The translations under genes and the position numbers were made by a program. This document shows, one piece after another, positions 57,991-64,000 of a stretch of 64,000 nt of DNA (the stretch's first letter is position 1; each line of letters begins with the position of its first letter). Under the pieces are notes generated by a model. That model ran no database searches. It saw nothing but the letters and a program-made list of their open reading frames with translations, and was not told the DNA's origin. The DNA is from Treponema sp. (GTDB lineage Bacteria; Spirochaetota; Spirochaetia; Treponematales; Treponemataceae): the NCBI GenBank assembly GCA_017619795.1, contig JAFZRP010000114.1, positions 96,358-160,357 of the forward strand, given 5' to 3'.

Positions 57991-59754
57991 TTACTCTGCC
58001 GGGATCTTGATTGTTGTTCCCGAAATAATGTAATCAGGATTCTTTATGTTGTTATATTTTGCAATTTTGTGATATCGCCAAGGATTCTTATAGTATGTGT
58101 CTGCAATATCCCAAAGAGTGTCGCCCCACTTAATTTTGTAAGTGATGTCGGCAGGCTTCTTTTCCTCAACTGCAGGAGGTGGAAGAGGAATAACCTTTTC
58201 GGCTTCCTCAATTACTATAACTTCATCTTCCTTTGATTGTGGAACTGTTTCTTCAACTGGCTTAGTCTCTTCTACAGTCTTGTCGATATTGTTTTCCGGC
58301 TCGTTGTTTGTAACAACCTCGGTCTTTGTTTCGTTTTTGTTCTTCTTATTCTTAAGATTGTATTTAGAAGGAATCACAAACAGAATAAGGAGTGTTGCAA
58401 TAATACAAATGATTGCACAGATAATACAGATTATTACAGGAACACGAGTTTTCTTTGTTGTATCTTCTTCTTCGTGAACGGAAGAGTCGCCCATTTCGGT
58501 TTCTTTGTCGTAAAGTCCTGTAAAGCTTAAGCCACCGTTTCCAGCAGAAGAATCAGAATCAAGAGATGTTGAATACAAATCATCATTGTCCAGACTGTCT
58601 GTTTCTGGAAGGTCACTTGTATCAAAATCTGCAAAATTGCTTTCTTCAAATACGTCGTTTGACTCATCAGGAATGTCCGGCAAATCGAAGCTGTCGTTGT
58701 CTGCAGCTACAGTTTCGTCCATTGGCTCGTCATCCGGAATAGATACATCGTCTGGAATGGTTGTATCTTCAGGGAGATTGAAATCATCGTCTGCTGTAAC
58801 AGTTGTATCTTCAGGGATATCGAAGGTTTCTTCGGTTACTGTTGAATCTTCCTGTGGAAGGTCAAAGTTATCATCCTGTGGTAAGTCAAAGCTGTTGTCA
58901 TTGGCAACGAAACCGCTGTCTTCAGAAATATTTGTGTCGTCTGGGATGTTGAAATCGTCGTCATTGGCAACGAAACCACTATCTTCAGAAATATTTGTAT
59001 CTTCAGGGATATCGAAAGACTCTTCTGTTACCGTTGACTCCTCCTGTGGAAGGTCAAAGTTATCATCCTGTGGTAAGTCAAAGTTGTCATCTTCAGGGAG
59101 ATTGAAATCTTCAACTTCGTTTACAGCAGTTTCTTCGATTGGAACTGCAAAGCTTTCGTCTTCGGTTACAATTGAGTCTTCTTCAGGGATGTTAAAGTCT
59201 TCCTCTTCAACAGTGGCGTCTTCATCATCCTTTTTATTTTTGTTTAATGCGGCTGCTGCGGCTAGAAGACCACCACCAACAAGTGCGCCTGCGGCAATTC
59301 CAGCGGCTACATTTGAATTATCGTTTGGTTCTTCTGCAGGAACCTCTTCTGCTGCAACTTCTTCGTCGGTAACGGCAGCTTCATCATCGATTGTGTATTC
59401 ATCTGGAACAAGGCGTTCTTCAAGAGTTCGGGAAATAAGGGTAATTGATGAATCGCTTTCGGCGCCTGTTTCCGGGTCTTCAATTTTTGCAGTAAGCTCG
59501 CCGTTCTCATCTAATCCAACAGAAAAAGAAATATCAGGCTCGCCGTTTGGGTGTGCAACAAGATTATCTATTTTTAAGGTGTCAATATACTCCGCATCTT
59601 CCATTGTGCAGGTTTTGGAGCGATACATATCTACCATCACACAAGTCTGATTATTGTGAGCGGTTGTCAAGTTCAGTTTTTTCTGCTGGGCAGTTCCTTC
59701 TTCCATAATCGGGTAGAAAGAACCGTCTGCAAGCTTAATTCCAACGGTTTTCAC
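57991..59754 (-). CDS. Membrane protein with acidic repeats and a C-terminal LysM domain
   Basis: This 587-aa protein starts at a GTG with AAGGAG 10 nt upstream. The first ~130 aa form a soluble domain (starting 'MKTVGIKLADGSFYPIM'), followed by a Gly/Ala-rich hydrophobic stretch. Then comes a ~230-aa highly acidic tract of repeats such as 'NFDLPQDDNFDLPQ', 'FNIPDDTNISEDSGFVANDD' and 'IPEDT'. A transmembrane segment is at about aa 440-462, and the LysM domain is at about 537-587 ('IKWGDTLWDIADTYYKNPWRY' region). This fits an inner-membrane protein with cytoplasmic acidic repeats and a periplasmic LysM that binds peptidoglycan. It lies between the YD-like and lytic transglycosylase genes. Confidence 0.85.
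   Translation of the reverse strand: MKTVGIKLADGSFYPIMEEGTAQQKKLNLTTAHNNQTCVMVDMYRSKTCTMEDAEYIDTLKIDNLVAHPNGEPDISFSVGLDENGELTAKIEDPETGAESDSSITLISRTLEERLVPDEYTIDDEAAVTDEEVAAEEVPAEEPNDNSNVAAGIAAGALVGGGLLAAAAALNKNKKDDEDATVEEEDFNIPEEDSIVTEDESFAVPIEETAVNEVEDFNLPEDDNFDLPQDDNFDLPQEESTVTEESFDIPEDTNISEDSGFVANDDDFNIPDDTNISEDSGFVANDNSFDLPQDDNFDLPQEDSTVTEETFDIPEDTTVTADDDFNLPEDTTIPDDVSIPDDEPMDETVAADNDSFDLPDIPDESNDVFEESNFADFDTSDLPETDSLDNDDLYSTSLDSDSSAGNGGLSFTGLYDKETEMGDSSVHEEEDTTKKTRVPVIICIICAIICIIATLLILFVIPSKYNLKNKKNKNETKTEVVTNNEPENNIDKTVEETKPVEETVPQSKEDEVIVIEEAEKVIPLPPPAVEEKKPADITYKIKWGDTLWDIADTYYKNPWRYHKIAKYNNIKNPDYIISGTTIKIPAE
58850..59090 (-). repeat. In-frame repeats in the acidic tract of the LysM gene
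   Basis: A 63-bp unit recurs (TCATTGGCAACGAAACC at 58898 and again at 58961), and a larger unit recurs at 192 bp (CCTGTGGAAGGTCAAAG at 58851 and 59043). Both are multiples of 3 and nearly identical at the DNA level, so they are recent in-frame duplications of 21 and 64 aa and may vary in number between strains. Confidence 0.75.
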
Positions 59755-59768
59755 TTTTAGAAGGCTCC

Positions 59769-60893
59769 TTATTTTGCATCATCAGAATATGTAGTTTCGT
59801 AATCAATATCTTCTTCTTCAAACTCTTCGTCTATTTCTTCATCTTCAGAGCTAGGAATTTCAACTTTAGGAGTAGCTTTCTTTGTACTACTTGTCTTTGT
59901 GCTTTCGGTTTTTGTTGTTTTTGTAGTCTCTTTTTTAGTAGTCTTTGTAGTTCCGGTCTTAGCACTTGTACTTGTGGTGTCAGTTTTCTTTGTGTCAGAA
60001 GCTGCCTTTGTGGTTTTTGTTGTCTTTGTAGTTGTAGAAGCAGCCTTTTCAGGAACATCTGTTACATCGCTTGAATATACAAACTCTGTAATCTTAACAA
60101 GTTCATTCAAAGTTGAACCGAACTTGCTTGAAACATCGTAAGTAGAAATCTTTGCTACATTTCCTGTGCTGTCGTATTTAATAATCATACGGTTAATAAT
60201 CTGCTTATTAACGTCATAGGTGATAATATCGTTGAGGGTGTCGTCTGAAGAGTAGCGGAAAACCTTAAGGGTAGAGATTTTTGTAAAGCTGTCGTAAGAA
60301 TAAATGCTTTCTACCTTACCGCTGTCTGTGTAAGTGTAAGTATCCTGGGTGTCTAAATTACCGTTGAAATCATACTGAGAGATAGCTTTAAGGTTATCAT
60401 CTTCGTAAGTATATACTGTTTTCCAAACCAAAGAACCGTCAAAGTCGTAGCCGGTTTCTTCAACAAGCTGGTTTCCATCATATACATAAATTACTTTTCC
60501 ACGGAGAGTTCCGTTCTTTCCGTATTCAGAAGAATCAACTTTAAGATTATTTTTATAGGTAATTACGGTTTTCCATAAAAGGATTCCATCTGCATCGTAG
60601 CAATCCTGTTCAACAAGATTGTTGTTGCGGTCATAAAGATTGTAGGTTTTGTTGAGAACAGTATCCTTTGCATTAAGTTCAATAACCTCTGTTTCCTGGA
60701 ACCTTGAATCAAAATTATGAATAATCTTTGTGTCGGCAACTCTGAACAAATCGCCGAACCTGTTTACAATAGAATATTCTGTTTGAGTATATGATTTTAC
60801 ATTTCCGTTAATTGGAGCGTAAGCAAAAATATCCAAGGCATACATTGAAAGACTCAATGCAGAAGCAAGAACTATAGACAATAACTTTTTCAT
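59769..60893 (-). CDS. Exported YD-like repeat protein with a Thr/Lys-rich and acidic tail
   Basis: The 374-aa protein has a Sec signal peptide (MKKLLSIVLASALSLSMYA) and about seven repeats of ~25 aa of the type '(Y)...G.L..K.(V/I)Y.Y......YD.(D/N)G', similar to YD/RHS-like and MORN-type beta hairpins (about aa 65-260). A low-complexity Lys/Thr/Ser tail (about 275-335) and an acidic end ('EDEEIDEEFEEEDID') follow. It is probably a periplasmic or surface protein. It is the first gene of the minus-strand envelope operon (14 nt before the LysM gene) with a GGGGG site before the ATG. No function can be assigned; the tail may interact with peptidoglycan or other acidic/basic partners. Confidence 0.7.
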   Translation of the reverse strand: MKKLLSIVLASALSLSMYALDIFAYAPINGNVKSYTQTEYSIVNRFGDLFRVADTKIIHNFDSRFQETEVIELNAKDTVLNKTYNLYDRNNNLVEQDCYDADGILLWKTVITYKNNLKVDSSEYGKNGTLRGKVIYVYDGNQLVEETGYDFDGSLVWKTVYTYEDDNLKAISQYDFNGNLDTQDTYTYTDSGKVESIYSYDSFTKISTLKVFRYSSDDTLNDIITYDVNKQIINRMIIKYDSTGNVAKISTYDVSSKFGSTLNELVKITEFVYSSDVTDVPEKAASTTTKTTKTTKAASDTKKTDTTSTSAKTGTTKTTKKETTKTTKTESTKTSSTKKATPKVEIPSSEDEEIDEEFEEEDIDYETTYSDDAK

Positions 60894-60998
60894 AAAACCC
60901 CCGTAATTTCCCTATGAATTAATTAAGAAAAATACAATAATATTATATATCTATATCGGCAAAATTTGTAGCAAAATTTACAGATTTTCTGATTTTTG

Positions 60999-61026
60999 TA
61001 CCTGCGAAAGGCTGTAAAAGCAGGTA
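60999..61026. repeat. 7-bp inverted repeat between two divergent genes
   Basis: TACCTGC (60999-61005) and GCAGGTA (61020-61026) flank a 14-nt spacer just upstream of the glycosylase-like gene. Its place suggests an operator, but I could not match a convincing promoter to it. Confidence 0.4.
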
Positions 61027-61048
61027 AAATAACGTTTAAGGTGTGATT

Positions 61049-61807
61049 ATGACGGAGAAACAATGGAAGGCTCTGAATGAATTTAAAGATGTGTTTAAAA
61101 CTCAGATAGAGGCCTGGGAAACTGCATTTCCAGAGCTTGCAGAGCTTCAGAAAAAGGCTGCAAAGGAAGCAAATACGCCCGATTATTCGTTTGAAACACC
61201 TGTTGTTTATAATTCAGACTTAGACAGGCTTACGCGTGAGGATGAAATTAAGCTTATTGTAATTGGCGACAATCCCGGTAAAGACGAGCAGCTTTTGAAA
61301 AATCAGCGGTATCTTGTAGGGCAGGCCGGGAAGATTGCAGATGGATTTTTTAAGCGGAATCCAGAATTAGGCATAGATTTCAGGAAAAATGTGATTATTT
61401 TGAATAAAACTCCTGTTCATAGCGCAAAAACTGCACAATTAAAAAAAATTGCGAAGCTTGGTGGGGAAGGGGTTGCCGCTCTTCTTGAAGAAAGTCAGAT
61501 CTGGATGGCGCAGAAAACTGCTGAGCTTCATAAAGCCTTCTTTGAAAACTGCGAGCTTTGGCTTGTGGGGTATTCTGAGCTTAAAGAAAAGGGACTTTTT
61601 ACTTCGTACCGGGATACTCTCAAACAAAGTATTAGTGGTGCGCAGTGGGATAAGGTTTTTGTGTTCCAGCATTTTTCCATGAATAGATTCACAATTGATT
61701 TGGCCGAGTATACAAAACAGAATGAGGCTGTGTTAAAAAACAAATCCCTAAAAGAGACAATTGCTCAATTAGGGATTCTGCACAAAACCGAAATATTCGG
61801 CTGTTAG
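61049..61807 (+). CDS. Uracil-DNA-glycosylase-superfamily-like protein
   Basis: The start is set at the ATG (61049) 5 nt after AAGGTG. The 252-aa protein has a motif 'LIVIGDNPGKDEQ' resembling the catalytic motif 1 of UDG families 4/5 (G-x-x-P-G-x-x-E), 'NVIILNKTPVHSAKT' and 'FQHFSMNRF' at the place of the second motif (H-x-S). Such proteins remove uracil from DNA. The Asp-Asn in motif 1 and the changed H-motif put it among divergent members, and uracil-excision activity is not certain. Ends 4 bp into the convergent glycosyltransferase gene. Confidence 0.65.
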   Translation: MTEKQWKALNEFKDVFKTQIEAWETAFPELAELQKKAAKEANTPDYSFETPVVYNSDLDRLTREDEIKLIVIGDNPGKDEQLLKNQRYLVGQAGKIADGFFKRNPELGIDFRKNVIILNKTPVHSAKTAQLKKIAKLGGEGVAALLEESQIWMAQKTAELHKAFFENCELWLVGYSELKEKGLFTSYRDTLKQSISGAQWDKVFVFQHFSMNRFTIDLAEYTKQNEAVLKNKSLKETIAQLGILHKTEIFGC

Positions 61808-62952
61808 TTGTCTTTTTTCTCTGGTTCAGCAGTAGTTTCAGTCTTTTCAGCAGGAGCTGGTTCCTTTGTTTCTTCTTCTGCTGCTGGATTAGCTGGAGCC
61901 TGATTTACGGCTTCTGCTGCGGCTTTATTTTTTCGGTTAACAGCTCTGTTTGTATAATGAATTACACTGAAGAAAATAACCATAAAGATAAGTGCTTCAA
62001 ACAATACGGTAGAACCGCGTAAATTACCAATAAAGGATGAAAGAATTACAACAAGACAAAGTAAAGTCTGAATAAAGGCGATAAGATAAAGAGCCTGTCT
62101 TCCTGTATAACCAAGGTTCAGCAGTTTATGATGAAGGTGAGATCTGTCTGGAGACATAATCGGTTTATGATCTCTAATTCTTCTCCAGATTGCGGCAATT
62201 GTGTCGAATACAGGAAAAGAAGTAATGATAATCATAATCAGGAACTTGTTAAACTCAAAAGAAGGACCTGAAGAAGTATACAAAGGAATTGTTGCAATCA
62301 AAAAACCAAGGAACTGACTGCCATCGTCACCCATAAAAAGCTTTGCTGGAGGCCAGTTAAAGCAAAGGAAGCCAAGAATAGAACCGGCTAAAATAAAGCA
62401 CAAGCCTGCTTCGTGATTCTGAGAAAGCTGGAAAAGTACACCAAGAGTTGTAACTGCAGTTATAGAAAGAGTTCCACAAAGACCGTCGAGTCCGTCTATA
62501 AGGTTATAAGCATTTATAACACCGATAATCCAGCCAAAGGTAAGAACGTAGCTTACAATAAGAGGAAGGTGCCAGTTGAAAATCTGAGTAAATCTGAAAC
62601 CGCTGAATGTTACGATACCAGCTGCAATTAACTGTACAATAAGCTTTGCGGTTGCAGGAAGAGTCAGAAGATCGTCGAGAAGGGCAAACAGGAAGATAAT
62701 GAAGCCGGCAACAAGGATAGGAAGGCTGTCCATCAGATTAATCTGTTTGTTGAAAACAAGGTAAATAGCAGCAGAGATTAAGAATGAAAGCGCAATTCCA
62801 ACACCACCGAGTCGGGAGATGTTTCCTGAATGTATTTTTCGAGAATCCTGATAGTCAAAAATATTGTGCCTGTTGCAGAAATGAATGATTACCGGCATAG
62901 AGCCGAGAGAAAGCAAAAAGGACAAAATTACAAAAATAAAAATTTTATTCAT
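61804..62952 (-). CDS. Undecaprenyl-phosphate sugar-1-phosphate transferase (WecA/TagO-type)
   Basis: The 382-aa membrane protein has about ten helices and the motifs of the MraY/WecA family: 'LDDLLTLPATAKL', 'NAYNLIDGLDGLCG', 'LFMGDDGSQFLGF' and 'DRSHLHHKLLNLG' (the HxHH type). It transfers a sugar phosphate from UDP-GlcNAc-like donors to undecaprenyl phosphate at the inner membrane, the first step of cell-surface polysaccharide synthesis. The last ~55 aa are a non-conserved Ala/Glu/Lys/Thr tail. It has no Shine-Dalgarno; GATAAT 8 nt before the ATG, with TTGATA 17 bp up, suggests a near-leaderless promoter. No polysaccharide genes accompany it here. Confidence 0.88.
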   Translation of the reverse strand: MNKIFIFVILSFLLSLGSMPVIIHFCNRHNIFDYQDSRKIHSGNISRLGGVGIALSFLISAAIYLVFNKQINLMDSLPILVAGFIIFLFALLDDLLTLPATAKLIVQLIAAGIVTFSGFRFTQIFNWHLPLIVSYVLTFGWIIGVINAYNLIDGLDGLCGTLSITAVTTLGVLFQLSQNHEAGLCFILAGSILGFLCFNWPPAKLFMGDDGSQFLGFLIATIPLYTSSGPSFEFNKFLIMIIITSFPVFDTIAAIWRRIRDHKPIMSPDRSHLHHKLLNLGYTGRQALYLIAFIQTLLCLVVILSSFIGNLRGSTVLFEALIFMVIFFSVIHYTNRAVNRKNKAAAEAVNQAPANPAAEEETKEPAPAEKTETTAEPEKKDN

Positions 62953-63122
62953 AGCACTATATTATCTTATAGAAAATGATTTTTATCAATAGAAACATAA
63001 CAGCACAGCGTTGAGAATTAATGCTTTTTTTTAGTGCGTTTTTTATTAACTGTGTTATAATTTTTTTATATACAGGAAATACCTGTAAAAAACATCTTAC
63101 ATATACATCTAAGGAGATTATT

Positions 63123-63548
63123 ATGGGAAAGAAGAGTTCAAAACTTGCGATTATTTATTTAATCGGAATGGCATTGGTAGCAGTAGGATTTATTCTGCCT
63201 ATGTTCAAGGGCGCATTTGGAACATCAAACGGATTTGATTTTATCCGATTCAAAGATGGTAATGGAAAATTCAATATTGGCCCTATTACATGGTCTGCAT
63301 TGTTAATCTTCTGTGGAGCAGTTCTTGGAATTGTTTTCTCTTTCATTGGTGGAAAAAATCAGGATGTGCTTAAGCTTGTATTCCTTATCGTAAGTATTCT
63401 TGGTGGCGTTCTGCTTCTTATTAAATACAATGACAACTGGATTACAAAGGCAATTGGAAAAGGCTTCTGGAAACACGCATACTACGGAACCTATATGATT
63501 CTCGCTGGATGGGTTGTTGGTCTTGTTGGCTGGGTAACAAAGAAATAA
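63123..63548 (+). CDS. Small four-helix membrane protein (141 aa)
   Basis: The start is set at the ATG 7 nt after AAGGAG; the upstream in-frame codons are a promoter-like AT-rich stretch. The protein has four hydrophobic helices separated by short basic loops ('GKKSSKLAIIYLIGMALVAVG' first). No family is recognised and no catalytic residues are visible. It is a stand-alone gene, convergent with the Rsm22-like gene, 6 bp between the stops. Confidence 0.7.
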   Translation: MGKKSSKLAIIYLIGMALVAVGFILPMFKGAFGTSNGFDFIRFKDGNGKFNIGPITWSALLIFCGAVLGIVFSFIGGKNQDVLKLVFLIVSILGGVLLLIKYNDNWITKAIGKGFWKHAYYGTYMILAGWVVGLVGWVTKK

Positions 63549-63554
63549 ACAGCG

Positions 63555-64000
63555 TTAAAGCTTAATTATTATTGCGCCGGATTTTTCGTCCTTTTGATGA
63601 GAGTCCGGCGTTATTTTTTTAACGCTTATTAAGTCGCCGGAGCGTGGAACAAAAGGCGATTTTGGCAGTCTGGTGTTGTTTGTGTCTGGAATTGTAACTA
63701 GTACGAGGCCACATTCTGCACAACCATAAAAGCCCTGCATATAATTCGGTAATCTAAAGCCATCCGAAATAATTCTGATTTTATCTGCAGAATCAGCCTT
63801 AACATCATCACTCACAACAGAAATAAATGATAATGTTGCGCGCTCTTTTGGCAGTTTTGCACTTGTAGAAAGTTTTAAGAGCTTTTTCGGGGCGGCTTCC
63901 GTACTGAACGCAAAGTTACACCACTTGTTTTTGCTGCCAGTATATGCTTTAAAACCGCTCATTGGACATTCACCGTAATGCGGACACGGAGCAATAAGGC
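63555..64000 (-). CDS. Rsm22-like small-ribosomal-subunit methyltransferase, truncated at the right edge
   Basis: The frame continues past base 64000 upstream of the first internal ATG (63962), so only the last ~147 codons are in the window. Visible are 'APCPHYGECPM' and 'NKWCNF', the Cys motifs of Rsm22-type proteins (C-P-H-x-x-x-C-P and W-C-x-F), and later 'FYGCAECGLVLV' with two more Cys. Rsm22 family members are SAM-fold proteins that coordinate an Fe-S cluster and act in ribosome assembly; the SAM-binding N-terminal half lies outside. Confidence 0.7.
   Translation of the reverse strand, partial: LIAPCPHYGECPMSGFKAYTGSKNKWCNFAFSTEAAPKKLLKLSTSAKLPKERATLSFISVVSDDVKADSADKIRIISDGFRLPNYMQGFYGCAECGLVLVTIPDTNNTRLPKSPFVPRSGDLISVKKITPDSHQKDEKSGAIIIKL

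Noticed and set aside
58850..59090. Regularly spaced repeats that could suggest a CRISPR array
   Set aside because: The repeats are in frame, of 63 and 192 bp, and translate to the acidic tract of the LysM protein. There are no uniform spacers or cas genes.
58586..59650. 354-aa Ser-rich plus-strand frame opposite the LysM gene
   Set aside because: It mirrors the Asp/Glu-rich repeats of the real gene, has low-complexity composition and lacks a start signal.

Overview
The window looks like a chromosomal segment of a low-GC, host-associated spirochaete, most likely a Treponema. This is inferred from the mix of loose-lipobox lipoproteins, a giant lipid-anchored repeat protein, an Rpn/PD-(D/E)XK 'transposase-like' nuclease, a LysM/lytic-transglycosylase envelope operon, ClbS/DfsB, and EFR1-type flavodoxin-ferredoxin. 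There is no 16S rRNA or other marker to prove it. Nearly all sequence is coding. I see no tRNA, rRNA, CRISPR array or intact insertion sequence.

Region 1 (1-34.4 kb) is a surface-protein locus. It holds the 3' part of a repeat protein (at least 1,122 aa), a strong terminator, then one uninterrupted 30.56-kb gene for a 10,186-aa lipoprotein. That protein is built from Ig-like 'DxTAP ... FSGTASD ... DKAGN' modules arranged in higher-order tandem blocks of about 2.0-3.7 kb. A different C-terminal cap (IPT-like, then propeller-like) ends it, and a second strong terminator follows.

Region 2 (34.5-39.0 kb) is an AT-rich accessory island. It has a two-gene cassette with a papain/C39-like cysteine-protease candidate, a gene remnant, a DUF6575/SecB-like pair, and an Rpn-family nuclease that contains a well-placed internal translation start.

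Region 3 (39.1-48.7 kb) holds repair, stress and regulatory genes: MGMT-family alkyltransferase, fructosamine-kinase-like protein, WYL regulator, S41 lipoprotein, outer-membrane-like protein, membrane LuxR regulator, a DUF3781-SAP-ClbS/DfsB operon, TetR plus an EFR1-DUF2141 fusion, and an SplB-like radical SAM protein. Three promoters here carry the same perfect palindrome (arms AAATATGACA and TGTCATATTT, 6-bp spacer). In each case it sits over the -35 element, and the -10 box ends 6-7 nt before the ATG. I read this as a leaderless regulon controlled by the WYL protein.

Region 4 (48.7-64 kb) is housekeeping and envelope: metallophosphoesterase and nucleoside hydrolase, NifU-SlyD, shikimate kinase, a PrsW-like protease, an S41 protease, and a minus-strand operon (YD-like repeat protein, LysM protein, lytic transglycosylase, CBS-containing cation/proton antiporter). 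These are followed by a uracil-DNA-glycosylase-like protein, a WecA/MraY-type transferase, a small membrane protein, and a right-edge-truncated Rsm22-like methyltransferase.
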